A stretch of 15,277 bases of DNA from a bacterium (GCA_021789455.1 JAJYJN010000025.1:1-15277), one strand, 5' to 3'. Shown: positions 7,296 to 14,942, numbered from the stretch's first letter. The notes: generated by a model not told the origin, from the sequence alone. Translations and numbers: made by a program.

Positions 7296-7355
7296 GCAGG
7301 CTGATAATGTTAATAAGAATAATTTTATTATTATAATAAATATCGGAGAAAAAAA

Positions 7356-7685
7356 ATGAAAATAGGAGAAATATTAGTAAGGGTGCCTCATAAGGTTAAA
7401 AAAGGGCGTATTATAAAAATTCTTAGTTTAACGAAACATCCTATGGATACCGGTCTTGTAAAAAATCCAAAAACCGGAAAAAAAATTCCGAAATGGATTA
7501 TTTACAAAGTAGATATATTTTATGATAAAAGGCTTATAACGACTTGTCATTACGGCATAGGCATATCCGCGAATCCATTTCTGTCTTTTTATATTAAAGC
7601 AGACAAAAGAGCTCCTCTCGAGTTTGTAATGTACGACACTAAGGGTAATATTTATAAAAAGACCGTTATGATTAACGCCGTCTAA
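7356..7685 (+). CDS. soxZ: SoxZ, partner subunit of the SoxYZ carrier
   Basis: Small (109-residue) beta-sandwich protein that pairs with SoxY and presents its swinging arm to Sox enzymes. Recognisable family blocks are PHKVKKGRIIKI, the TKHPMDTG motif near residues 26-33, GKKIPKWII, and ISANPFLSF near residues 68-76 followed by the C-terminal strands. There is no signal peptide, as is usual; SoxZ is thought to be exported through Tat bound to SoxY. GGAGA lies 7 nt before the ATG. soxB starts 65 bp downstream, with a small CGGC-TAAA-GCCG hairpin (7693-7704) in that gap. Confidence 0.95.
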   Translation: MKIGEILVRVPHKVKKGRIIKILSLTKHPMDTGLVKNPKTGKKIPKWIIYKVDIFYDKRLITTCHYGIGISANPFLSFYIKADKRAPLEFVMYDTKGNIYKKTVMINAV

Positions 7686-7750
7686 TGCAATACGGCTAAA
7701 GCCGCTTTAAAATAAGCGTAATATAAATAAAAAAATAAAAGAGGTAAAAT

Positions 7751-9460
7751 ATGTATAAAAATGAGGGTTTTGATATAAAAAAAGGCCTGTCGAGGAGAAG
7801 TTTTTTAAAAAACGCCGGTCTTTTGGGAGTTTCGGCTATAATTAATCCGGTTAATTTATTAAAATTCAAACCTGCCGGAAATCTTACTATTATTTGGAAT
7901 TCCGATTCCCACGCCCATTTGAACCCTACGCTTTACAGAGAACCGTCCGTAAATATAGGACCCCGGCATATGAACGGAAGGCCCGGTCATCTGGTAGGCG
8001 ACGCCTTTAACCTATATTATGACATAGACCCAAAATCGGCTATGGGCTACTTTTGTTCGTATATAAATTTCGAAAATAATTGTAAAAGATACGGATTAAT
8101 GGGCGGATATGCGCATATGGCCGCGATAATTAATAAAATAAGGGATGAAAGATACGGAAAAACAATTCTTTTAGACACCGGCGATTCATGGCAGGGAACA
8201 GGCATAGCACTGCTGACCAAAGGGAAGGCAGTTTATAAAGTTCAGAATGCTATGGGTTACGATGCAATGACGGGACATTGGGAATTTACATACGGAAAAA
8301 AACAACTGCTGGAAAATATTAAAAATTTAAATTTTCCGTTTATCGCGCAGAATGTAAGGGATTCCAACTGGGATAATTTAATATTTAAACCTTATATAAT
8401 AAAAGAAGTAAACGGTTTAAGCGTAGGCATAATAGGACAGGCATTTCCCTACGTTCCCCTAGCTCATCCGACTCATTTTTCAGAGGGATGGTCTTTCGGA
8501 ATAGATACGTCTCATGCGCAAAAGATGGTTAACGAGCTCAAGAATAAAAAAGTTGACCTGGTAGTCGTCCTTTCTCATAACGGTCTGGAAGTTGACAGAA
8601 AGTTTGCGTCTTTGATTGACGGCATAGACGTTATAATCGGCGGCCATACCCACGATATTTTGCCGGCTCCGGAAATTATAAACAATACGATAATTTGCCA
8701 GGCGGGAACGCACGGAAAATTTATAGGAAGGCTTGATTTAAATATTAAAAGCAAAAAAATTATCGATTATGACCACAAACTTATACCTGTCGTAACCGAT
8801 TGGATTAAACCGGACGAAAATATCCGGCAAATAATCGAACAGGAATATGCGCCGTTTAAAGAAATTCTCAACGAAAAATTAGGAGAAACCGAATCCCTAT
8901 TATATAGACGAGCCACATTTGAAAGCACGGTGGACAGCATCGCCGCACAGGCTTTTAACGAAAAGTTCGATACGCCTTTATTTTTTGCGCCGGGCTGGAG
9001 ATGGGGGGAAACGTTGCTTCCCGGTTCGGATATTACGATGGAGAATATTTACGGAGAATACGGAACGACATATCCCGAGGTTTATAAGACTCTTCTTACC
9101 GGAAAACAACTATTGTTATCGCAGTTAAGCGTTTTAAGCGACGTGTTTGCAAAAGACCCTTATTTGCAGATGGGAGGAGACGTAACCCGCGTTTCCAATT
9201 CCAAATTCCATATTTTAATAAATCAACCGTTAACTAAAAGAATAAAAACATGGGAAATTAACGGCAAACCGTTGGATTTAAATAAGAAATACTGGGCTGT
9301 TTCCACCGGCGGGAAGATGCAGGGTATGAACGCGAAAGATAAGGGACAGACAGAATACAAAGCCTGCGACGTCATTGCCGAATATATTAAAAAACATAGA
9401 ATCATTAGGTCGGCAGATACGGAAAAAGTTTTTTATAGGCACTCAAGAACGGCGGGATAG
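7751..9460 (+). CDS. soxB: SoxB, sulfate thiol esterase (dimanganese hydrolase)
   Basis: Periplasmic enzyme that hydrolyses the S-sulfonate on SoxY-bound intermediates and releases sulfate. It has a Tat signal (LSRRSFLKNAG, Arg15-Arg16). The metallophosphoesterase domain shows metal-ligand motifs in order: SDSHAH (Asp52, His54), LDTGDSW (Asp145), GHWEFTYG (His176), LSHNG, and GGHTHD (His299, His301). The SoxB-specific IGQAFPYVP, the 5'-nucleotidase-like C-terminal domain with FAPGWRWGETLLPGSDIT, and DPYLQMGGDVTRV follow. The 569-residue length matches the family. A GAGG precedes the ATG. The stop is 9 bp from the next gene, whose Shine-Dalgarno (GGGAG) overlaps the soxB end, so coupling is likely. 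All key residues appear intact. No soxXA or soxCD is adjacent. Confidence 0.97.
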   Translation: MYKNEGFDIKKGLSRRSFLKNAGLLGVSAIINPVNLLKFKPAGNLTIIWNSDSHAHLNPTLYREPSVNIGPRHMNGRPGHLVGDAFNLYYDIDPKSAMGYFCSYINFENNCKRYGLMGGYAHMAAIINKIRDERYGKTILLDTGDSWQGTGIALLTKGKAVYKVQNAMGYDAMTGHWEFTYGKKQLLENIKNLNFPFIAQNVRDSNWDNLIFKPYIIKEVNGLSVGIIGQAFPYVPLAHPTHFSEGWSFGIDTSHAQKMVNELKNKKVDLVVVLSHNGLEVDRKFASLIDGIDVIIGGHTHDILPAPEIINNTIICQAGTHGKFIGRLDLNIKSKKIIDYDHKLIPVVTDWIKPDENIRQIIEQEYAPFKEILNEKLGETESLLYRRATFESTVDSIAAQAFNEKFDTPLFFAPGWRWGETLLPGSDITMENIYGEYGTTYPEVYKTLLTGKQLLLSQLSVLSDVFAKDPYLQMGGDVTRVSNSKFHILINQPLTKRIKTWEINGKPLDLNKKYWAVSTGGKMQGMNAKDKGQTEYKACDVIAEYIKKHRIIRSADTEKVFYRHSRTAG

Positions 9461-9469
9461 GGAGATAAA

Positions 9470-9940
9470 ATGAAAAAATTATATAAAACTTTATTTATTG
9501 CCGTTTTAACTATAATAATATGCCTGCTTGATAAGCAGGCATATTCGAGGGATATTCATATAGTTCGTTATCTAAAACGCCATACCGTAAAAGAGATATA
9601 TGTCGTTCCGCAAAACCCGAAAAGATGGGGACTTATTGTTTCGGATATTTCCAACAGCATAATATTTTCAAACAAATACTTTTTGAATTATAAGATTGTC
9701 GTTGTTTCATACGGACCTATCGGCATCAGGTTTTTAATGAAAAAATTCGATAAAAAGTTCTATCCGCAGATTCAAAGTTTTGAATCTTACGGCGTTAAGT
9801 TTGTCGCATGCGAAGAAACTTTAAAAACATTGCATATTAAAAAGCAAGCCCTGTTTAAATTAGCGGATATCGTTTACCCCGGCGCAGTTTTATATATAGT
9901 TAAAAAAGAACAGCAGGGTTATGTCTATATACCGGCGTGA
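9470..9940 (+). CDS. Secreted DsrE/DsrF-like protein, copy 1
   Basis: A 156-residue DsrE-family protein with a Sec signal (MKKLYK, hydrophobic core, exit at AYS-RD, residues 26-27), so it acts outside the cytoplasm. The mature part follows the DsrE-like pattern: WGLIVSDISN, YKIVVVSYGP, and SYGVKFVAC with a single conserved Cys114 before a helix, then DIVYPGAVLYIVKKEQQGY at the end. Cytoplasmic DsrE/TusD proteins carry persulfide on such a cysteine; a periplasmic role in relaying sulfur to or from SoxYZ is an inference from context. It is about 60% identical, by hand alignment, to the gene that follows. A perfect 13-bp-arm hairpin lies in its signal-peptide coding DNA. The start is supported by the signal peptide and GGGAG 6 nt upstream. 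Confidence 0.83.
   Translation: MKKLYKTLFIAVLTIIICLLDKQAYSRDIHIVRYLKRHTVKEIYVVPQNPKRWGLIVSDISNSIIFSNKYFLNYKIVVVSYGPIGIRFLMKKFDKKFYPQIQSFESYGVKFVACEETLKTLHIKKQALFKLADIVYPGAVLYIVKKEQQGYVYIPA
9517..9545 (+). promoter_or_regulatory. Perfect 13-bp inverted repeat with 3-nt loop, inside the first DsrE-like gene
   Basis: AATATGCCTGCTT (9517-9529), loop GAT, AAGCAGGCATATT (9533-9545). The stem is fully paired and would form a stable mRNA hairpin about 47 nt into the reading frame. No T-run follows, so it is not a classical terminator. By a rough count, arms this long with so short a loop are not expected by chance in 15 kb. Its role (mRNA processing, translational control, protein site or insertion scar) is unknown. 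Confidence 0.75.
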
Positions 9941-9995
9941 ATGAAAATCTTAATCCAATCGAGTTAATTAATTAAAAATAAGGAGGATAAATATT

Positions 9996-10469
9996 ATGTA
10001 TGGAATTAAAAAATTAAGCATATCTGCTTTGCTTTTAGGCGCATTAATAATTGTATTTTCTCTTAATGCGGCATACGGCAGGGATATACAAGCTCTGCCG
10101 TATTTTAAGCATCATGATTTAAAAGAGCTTTATCAGGTGCCGGACAATCCTAAAATATGGGGGCTTTTGGTTTCAAACGCATCAAATAACGTTAAGTTTT
10201 CTGACCAGCATTTTATAAATTATAAAATTATTATAGTCGCATACGGTCCCGCGATTAAATTTTTTATGAAAAAGTACGATAAAAAAAATTATGCTATGCT
10301 TCAATCGCTTCATTCTTACGGGGTTAAACTAGTGGCCTGCCATACGACAATGACGGGGCTTCATATTAAAAAAAGCGACCTTTTCCCGTTTGTGGACGTA
10401 GTTTATCCTGGAGCTATTTTTTATATAGTGCAAAAGGAGCAGCAGGGTTATGCTTACATTAAGCCGTAA
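9996..10469 (+). CDS. Secreted DsrE/DsrF-like protein, copy 2
   Basis: Tandem paralogue of the preceding gene, 157 residues. The signal peptide runs to about residue 28 (NAAYG-RD), and the mature part shares WGLLVSN, YKIIIVAYGP, SYGVKLVAC with Cys115, and DVVYPGAIFYIVQKEQQGYAYI. The first half of the mature part and the residues right after the cysteine (HTTM versus EETL in copy 1) differ most. HTTM is closer to what I recall of the wider family, so copy 2 may be the more ancestral form. A strong AAGGAGG precedes the ATG. It probably works with copy 1 as partners or redundant periplasmic sulfur carriers. That function is inferred from family and neighbours, with no catalytic evidence beyond the conserved cysteine. 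Confidence 0.83.
   Translation: MYGIKKLSISALLLGALIIVFSLNAAYGRDIQALPYFKHHDLKELYQVPDNPKIWGLLVSNASNNVKFSDQHFINYKIIIVAYGPAIKFFMKKYDKKNYAMLQSLHSYGVKLVACHTTMTGLHIKKSDLFPFVDVVYPGAIFYIVQKEQQGYAYIKP
10040..10070 (+). promoter_or_regulatory. Inverted repeat in the signal-peptide coding region of DsrE-like copy 2
   Basis: CGCATTAA (10040-10047) pairs with TTAATGCG (10063-10070) across a 15-nt loop. On its own an 8-bp arm is within chance expectation. It is listed because it falls at nearly the same distance from its start codon (44-74 nt) as the much stronger hairpin in copy 1 (47-75 nt). Confidence 0.25.
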
Positions 10470-10514
10470 TCCGCGTTTTTTAAATCAGTCAAATAACTTA
10501 AATGGAGGAGATTT

Positions 10515-11609
10515 ATGTTTTTAAAAAAGGAAAAAGGTATTTTTGTCTTTGCCGCTGTCTTTATGTTGTTTTCGGCTTTATTCATAAATCCGGTCAAGAG
10601 CTTTGCGGGCGGTCCGGACGGCACCGTTAATAATTTTATAAATCAGAATCCTTTTGCTTTCAGCATGCATAAGCCGAATACGTTTGTAAGCTTTAATGCC
10701 TTACAATATCAGGGTTTTAATCAGGTTTACAATAATAACGGAGAGTTGATTTCTAAGCCTACCCAGCAGCAGATTTTGTTTATTCCGGCTTTTGTCTGGA
10801 CTTACAGGTTTTTAAGAAAAGTAAATTTCTTCGAAGTCGCATTTCCGGTGGGGAGCCAGACTGCTCAGGGCAATGTTCCGCAAACTCTGCCTAACGGCAA
10901 ACCCAATATTATGTTTACAAACGGGTATCAATTTACGAACGGCGGAACGGGAAATCCCGTTATCTTTTACGGAATTGAGGCGTGGCATCAGAATATCGGC
11001 AAATTCAAGTATAATTTTATGCCGATGCTCGTTACCGTTATTCCTAACAACTGGAATTCAAGCTCCGTCAATAATATAGGAAGCGGCGAGTTTAATTTCG
11101 AGCTTGCTTTAACCGGCGGACTCGGATATACGTTTAACAAAAAATTCAGGCTTGCTTTAGACTATGCGGTAGGCGAAAGCTATAATCTCGGCCACGATTC
11201 GATTAACTATGCGGCGGCTACGGCGGCGGCTCCGACGGCGCCCGGATATAATTCAACCCTGTCTCCGACGGGTACGGGGAGTTATACCGACCCGGGCAAT
11301 AACTTTATAGCAAATACGTATCTCAGATTTATCTTATTTAAGAAATTAGAGATTTTTAACGAAACGGTCTTCGAAAACCAGAGCGCAAATTACGGCTGGT
11401 TTAATACTAACCCGCTCGGAGTGCCTACTACAAGTTTAAAATACGGCTATTTAAACAGCGGATATCAGGCATTAATGACCGGTTTCGGAGTTTCTTACCG
11501 CTTGGGCAGAATAATTGCCGATGCAAGGGTATTGAAAACGTTACATGCAAAAAACGGTCCGGACTTGACTATGGGACTTTTGTCGGTAACGATTCCGTTT
11601 AAGTTTTAG
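10515..11609 (+). CDS. Outer-membrane beta-barrel protein (phenol MetA-type transporter family-like)
   Basis: Predicted outer-membrane channel of 364 residues. The signal peptide covers about 1-31 (MFLKKEKG, hydrophobic core, exit at SFA-GG). The rest alternates polar and aromatic residues in many short strands joined by Asn/Gly/Pro-rich loops, and the last residue is Phe364 in VTIPFKF, the typical barrel-assembly end. The layout (FNALQYQ, FIPAFVWTYRF, EVAFPVG, WHQNIGKFKYNFMPML, GYTFNKKFRLALDYAVGESYNLG) resembles the Phenol_MetA_deg-type transporter family, whose substrates are mostly undefined. A strong GGAGGAG precedes the ATG. As the last gene of the sox cluster it may admit thiosulfate, tetrathionate or another sulfur compound; that is inference. 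The barrel call is solid, the family call moderate. Confidence 0.75.
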   Translation: MFLKKEKGIFVFAAVFMLFSALFINPVKSFAGGPDGTVNNFINQNPFAFSMHKPNTFVSFNALQYQGFNQVYNNNGELISKPTQQQILFIPAFVWTYRFLRKVNFFEVAFPVGSQTAQGNVPQTLPNGKPNIMFTNGYQFTNGGTGNPVIFYGIEAWHQNIGKFKYNFMPMLVTVIPNNWNSSSVNNIGSGEFNFELALTGGLGYTFNKKFRLALDYAVGESYNLGHDSINYAAATAAAPTAPGYNSTLSPTGTGSYTDPGNNFIANTYLRFILFKKLEIFNETVFENQSANYGWFNTNPLGVPTTSLKYGYLNSGYQALMTGFGVSYRLGRIIADARVLKTLHAKNGPDLTMGLLSVTIPFKF

Positions 11610-11636
11610 AAAAATATCTTTACTCTCTCTTGTTTT

Positions 11637-11664
11637 CCCCGCAGGTTCTTGTTTGCTTGCGGGG
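11637..11664. terminator. Stem-loop between convergent barrel and kup genes
   Basis: CCCCGCA (11637-11643) pairs with TGCGGGG (11658-11664) around a 14-nt loop. It lies between the stop of the sox cluster and the stop of kup. Neither strand has a proper U-run after the stem, so it may be a weak bidirectional terminator or a 3'-end stabilising hairpin. Confidence 0.45.
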
Positions 11665-11679
11665 ATGGGGTAAAACCGT

Positions 11680-13542
11680 TTACATCTTTACTCTTACCAT
11701 TACTCCGTTGACTTTTTCGGCAGGGAGTTTGTAAAACCGGACGAACGAGGGGGACAGCTTTTTGATGAGGGCGAATATTCTCCAGAATATATTGTTGCTG
11801 ACTATTTCCTCGAACCCGTAGAATATTACTGTTTCGTCTATATTGTACCTTTTCAATACCGCTTCTACGTCAACGACCTCCGAATAGCCCGCCCTTATCG
11901 AAAACTGGCTCAGTCCGGGAGATACGTCGTTTTTAAACAGGATGTCCGTTCCGTAAGGCTTTTCGGTTCTTTCTATAGAAACGAAAATATTCCTGTCGTA
12001 AATGATATTGTTGTTAAACATCGTTTTAATAATGTAAGGAGATACCTTGTCCGAAAGGCTTGCAAAAAAAAGCGACGTTCCGGCAAGTTTAGAAAAATTT
12101 TTGTACCGGTATTCGTATTCTTTTAAAAAAATATTAAAATCGGTCATCTTATATATACTGTGGAGCTTTTTCTGTCCTTTAGTGTATATCGTTATAACCG
12201 CAAAAGGTATCGTGGCGATTATCAGGGCAAAATAGCCTCCCTGCAGGGTTTTATACAGCAGGTTGGAAGTTAAAAACATAATATCCGCAAACGTAGTTAT
12301 CAGCGAAATAAACAGCATAAAATATCTTTTCTTATGGAAGAAATGTATGTTTATCAAGATGCCGGTAAAAGTCATAGTTCCGCTGACGGCAAGCCCGTAA
12401 GCCATAGCAAGGTTATTCGACGTCCTGAATATCAGTATTGCAGCCAAAACGCTTAAAAACAAAAACCAGTTAGCAAAACTTATATATATCTGGGACTGGA
12501 TTTCGCTGGATTTATAGCTTATTTTTAAAAGAGGGATAATCCTGTTGTTTATAAGCTGGTAAACTATGGAAAATATGCCGCTTATAACCGCCTGAGACGC
12601 TATTACCGTTGCCGCAATGCTTAAAATAAGGATAGGCGTGTAAAACAGGTGCGACTGCGAATAAAGCATCTTAAAAAATGCGTCCGTATCGTTTTTATGC
12701 GAAAGCAGGAAAGCCCCCTGTCCCATATAGTTTAAAATAAGGGCTATAAACACGAAAATCCACGCTTTTGTAATCGGTTTTCTGCCTATATGTCCCATAT
12801 CCGCATACAGGGCTTCTCCGCCCGTCGCGGAAAGAATAACGTCGGACAGGACGAATAAGGAAATAATGCCGTGGGTTATTAAGCGGTTTGCCGAAATATT
12901 TCCGTTAAACACGAACCTTAAAGCATAGCATGGATTTACGACTTTTAAGAAAATTTGCGGCATATGCGCCAGCGACAAAAAACCGGAAGCGCCGATGACG
13001 ATAAACCACAAAAGCATGACCGGGCTGAAAATATTTGCCACTTTTTCCGTCCCTTTATGCTGGTACCAGAACAATCCGAGCGTAATTACAATTGAAATAA
13101 GAACAACCGTATCGGTCGTTATATTTTTAAAAAAGGGTATCAGGCTCATTCCTTCTACCGCGCTCAATATACTGATAGCCGGTGTAATGACCGAATCGCC
13201 TATGAGGAGAGACAGGGCGATATAGGATATTACGGTTATGAAAGCAATTTCGCGGGCGGATTTTATATATTTTTCGATGATATTTTTAAGTATTATCGTG
13301 CCGCCTTCGTTTCTTTCGCTTATACCCATGGCGAACCATACGTACTGGACGGTGACTAAGAGCGTAAGCGTCCATATTATAAGGGACACTACGCCGAAAA
13401 CGTTTGAGCTTGTGACTTTGAGGTAGGCAAAAATAACGGCTACGGTGTATATAGGGCTTGTCCCTATGTCGCCGAATACGATGCCGAGGGCTTTGACGGA
13501 TTTATTTTCGGCCAAAGTTTTTTTAACGTTGTCTATGCGCAA
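11680..13542 (-). CDS. kup: KUP-family potassium uptake transporter
   Basis: Inner-membrane K+ importer, usually a K+/H+ symporter that works at low external pH. It begins with the family signature ALGIVFGDIGTSPIYT (GDIGTSP at residues 24-30). Further family blocks are VQYVWFAMGISERNEGGTIIL, GDSVITPAISILSAVEGM, the motif around EALYADMGHIGRKPI, and GQGAFLL. About twelve hydrophobic segments occupy residues 17-430, and a hydrophilic C-terminal domain of about 190 residues follows. The 620-residue length is normal. The start used is TTG at 13542-13540; no ATG is closer to the signature and there is no clear Shine-Dalgarno. It is convergent with the sox cluster and divergent from the prepilin genes, so it is a stand-alone unit. 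Possible relevance to acid tolerance is inference. Confidence 0.96.
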   Translation of the reverse strand: MRIDNVKKTLAENKSVKALGIVFGDIGTSPIYTVAVIFAYLKVTSSNVFGVVSLIIWTLTLLVTVQYVWFAMGISERNEGGTIILKNIIEKYIKSAREIAFITVISYIALSLLIGDSVITPAISILSAVEGMSLIPFFKNITTDTVVLISIVITLGLFWYQHKGTEKVANIFSPVMLLWFIVIGASGFLSLAHMPQIFLKVVNPCYALRFVFNGNISANRLITHGIISLFVLSDVILSATGGEALYADMGHIGRKPITKAWIFVFIALILNYMGQGAFLLSHKNDTDAFFKMLYSQSHLFYTPILILSIAATVIASQAVISGIFSIVYQLINNRIIPLLKISYKSSEIQSQIYISFANWFLFLSVLAAILIFRTSNNLAMAYGLAVSGTMTFTGILINIHFFHKKRYFMLFISLITTFADIMFLTSNLLYKTLQGGYFALIIATIPFAVITIYTKGQKKLHSIYKMTDFNIFLKEYEYRYKNFSKLAGTSLFFASLSDKVSPYIIKTMFNNNIIYDRNIFVSIERTEKPYGTDILFKNDVSPGLSQFSIRAGYSEVVDVEAVLKRYNIDETVIFYGFEEIVSNNIFWRIFALIKKLSPSFVRFYKLPAEKVNGVMVRVKM

Positions 13543-13588
13543 GTCGTTTAATTTTAGAAATTAGATTTAGAATTTATTTAAAAACATT

Positions 13589-13594
13589 ATTATA
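13589..13594 (-). promoter_or_regulatory. Possible -10 box of a kup promoter
   Basis: On the minus strand a perfect TATAAT occupies 13594-13589, about 47 bp before the kup start. No good -35 lies at the right spacing (about 3 of 6 matches), and the surrounding DNA is so AT-rich that such boxes arise easily. Confidence 0.3.
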
Positions 13595-13636
13595 TTACTT
13601 TTGGAAAAAAATGAAAGATAAAAAAGCGGCGGGATT

Positions 13637-13665
13637 TTTACATTTATATAAAACTACGGTATAAT
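13637..13665 (+). promoter_or_regulatory. Sigma70-type promoter for the prepilin genes
   Basis: TTTACA (13637-13642), a 17-bp spacer, and a perfect TATAAT (13660-13665). Transcription would start near 13672, some 47 nt ahead of the TTG at 13719. This is the best sigma70 match in the window by box and spacing together. Confidence 0.65.
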
Positions 13666-13718
13666 TTAATAAATTAAAAAGAATTTAAAGTTCGGCAAAA
13701 GGCGGAGGCGGCTGTCGG

Positions 13719-14243
13719 TTGAATAAAAACGGATTCAGTCTTATAGAAATAGTTTTTACGATTATTATAATAGGACTGGCTATGGGCGCAATAACCGAAA
13801 GTTTTATCGCAGGCTCGGCAAAGAGCGTGAATATCGTAAACGAGGAAACTGCCGTAAACATCGCAAAACAGGAAATGGCTGCGCTGAATTACTGCAGGAA
13901 CGGGGGGACGCCGCTCAGCGGAGTGTGCAGCGCGTTTAATAATACCGGCAGTCCTAACTGTAGTGGCAGCAGCCAAAATACTTGGGATTGTCCGTCAACT
14001 TTCTACGTTACACCTCAGGGTCCGGTCATTGTAAACAACGAATGTTTTTACACAAATACATCGGCAAGCAATGTTGATTTTGCCGATATCAACGGGAACG
14101 GAACTATTAACGGAAGCTCGACGAATTTCATTCAGACTGTAGTTCAAACCGGCTGGTTTGCCGCAAACGGCGGCGGAACTTGTCCGGCGGCTCCGGCAAA
14201 TTACCCCTATGTGACTCTTTCGACGGTTTATGCAAATTATTAA
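13719..14243 (+). CDS. Type IV prepilin-like protein 1 (PilV/GspI-type minor pseudopilin)
   Basis: Inner-membrane prepilin of 174 residues for a type IV pilus or type II secretion-like filament. MNKNG then FSLIEIVFTIIIIGLAMGA is a class III signal: prepilin peptidase would cut after Gly5, leaving Phe+1 and the essential Glu+5 (Glu10), followed by the hydrophobic spine helix. The globular part is Asn/Gly/Thr-rich with several Cys (in CRNGG, CSAF, CSGS, CPST, CFYT, CPAA) that could form disulfides. The start is TTG; an excellent GGAGG (13704-13708) sits 10 nt upstream, and no ATG is available before the GFSLIE motif. PilV/GspI-like is a guess from size and position. The prepilin call itself is firm. 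Confidence 0.88.
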   Translation: MNKNGFSLIEIVFTIIIIGLAMGAITESFIAGSAKSVNIVNEETAVNIAKQEMAALNYCRNGGTPLSGVCSAFNNTGSPNCSGSSQNTWDCPSTFYVTPQGPVIVNNECFYTNTSASNVDFADINGNGTINGSSTNFIQTVVQTGWFAANGGGTCPAAPANYPYVTLSTVYANY

Positions 14244-14247
14244 CGAT

Positions 14248-14386
14248 TCGTCATTCCCGCGAAGGCCGGTTTTCAAAAAACTAAGTATTGTCATTCCCAC
14301 GAAAGGGTATGCGGTGAAGAAAAATTTTAGTTATCGTCATTCCCGCCTTCGCTGGAATGACGACAGGGCTTTCGCAAGAATGACAA
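14248..14386. repeat. Cluster of REP-like inverted repeats between the two prepilin genes
   Basis: Four related units based on GTCATTCCCGCGAAGGC alternate in direction. The compact centre is a hairpin, TCGTCATTCC (14334-14343) with GGAATGACGA (14354-14363) and a 10-nt loop. The unit at 14248-14266 pairs with 14345-14363 at 18 of 19 bases. An outer pair, 14288-14305 with 14369-14386, matches at 15 of 18 bases. The sequence resembles the GTCATTCC-type dispersed palindromes found in many bacterial genomes (from memory). It fills nearly the whole gap and ends 20 bp before the next start codon. Confidence 0.8.
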
Positions 14387-14405
14387 GGTATATTCTTAAA
14401 TTTTT

Positions 14406-14942
14406 ATGAAAATGATAATGAAGACTTTGAATAGTATTAAAAAAAATAGGGGCGGGTTCACTCTTATCGAATTAGTTATGACTATACTGCTTATCGGCAT
14501 TCTGTCTATAGGGCTGTATGAGGTCGTGATTTGGGGAATAAGCGATTACGTTACCAACGAGCGGTATCTTCATTCAAATAATTCGATGACGTACGCGATG
14601 ACGACGATAAGGAGGAGCATGGCGGGCGCGGTTATGCCCACGGCGGCTATCAGTCCTTCGGGCGCATATTACTGCAAATTATCGAATCCGATTAATCCGG
14701 CGACTCATGGGAATCCGCCGATTGTTACGGCTAACCTAACTGGGCAGACCGCAGTTTGCGGAGGAACGGGCCAGCCCGTATGCGACGAGGCGGCTTTTTA
14801 CCAGAATATAACCGGAACGACAAACCAACAACAGCTCGTCGTGTTCTGCGTGAATAACAATATATTATATGAAGAGGTTACAAATGGAACCGGGACTACA
14901 TCGTATCCGATTGCGGATAATATTAGCGGCATTAGTTTTTAG
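14406..14942 (+). CDS. Type IV prepilin-like protein 2 (PilW/GspJ-like), probably frameshifted at its 3' end
   Basis: A second prepilin, 178 residues as read. RGG then FTLIELVMTILLIGILSIGLY gives a class III signal with cleavage after Gly17, Phe+1 and Glu+5 (Glu22), followed by the spine helix. The position after another minor prepilin and features such as TIRRSMAGAV suggest a PilW- or GspJ-like minor pilin. The frame stops at TAG 14940-14942 right after DNISGISF, a point where PilW-like proteins usually still have beta strands to come. The stop abuts a run of five T (14936-14940), and the frame skipping one base continues open to 15153 with pilin-like strands. Several in-frame ATGs (14406, 14412, 14418) compete as start; none has a convincing Shine-Dalgarno. 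Confidence 0.83.
   Translation: MKMIMKTLNSIKKNRGGFTLIELVMTILLIGILSIGLYEVVIWGISDYVTNERYLHSNNSMTYAMTTIRRSMAGAVMPTAAISPSGAYYCKLSNPINPATHGNPPIVTANLTGQTAVCGGTGQPVCDEAAFYQNITGTTNQQQLVVFCVNNNILYEEVTNGTGTTSYPIADNISGISF

Noticed and set aside
7328..7339. 12-bp AT-only palindrome between soxY and soxZ
   Set aside because: Low-complexity AT sequence gives such palindromes readily; the stem would be weak.
7693..7704. Small CGGC-TAAA-GCCG hairpin after soxZ
   Set aside because: A four-base-pair stem without a T-run is too weak for a terminator and the next gene is clearly part of the cluster.
14248..14386. CRISPR array
   Set aside because: The units alternate in direction and are unevenly spaced with no unique spacers of constant length; this is a REP-like palindrome cluster.
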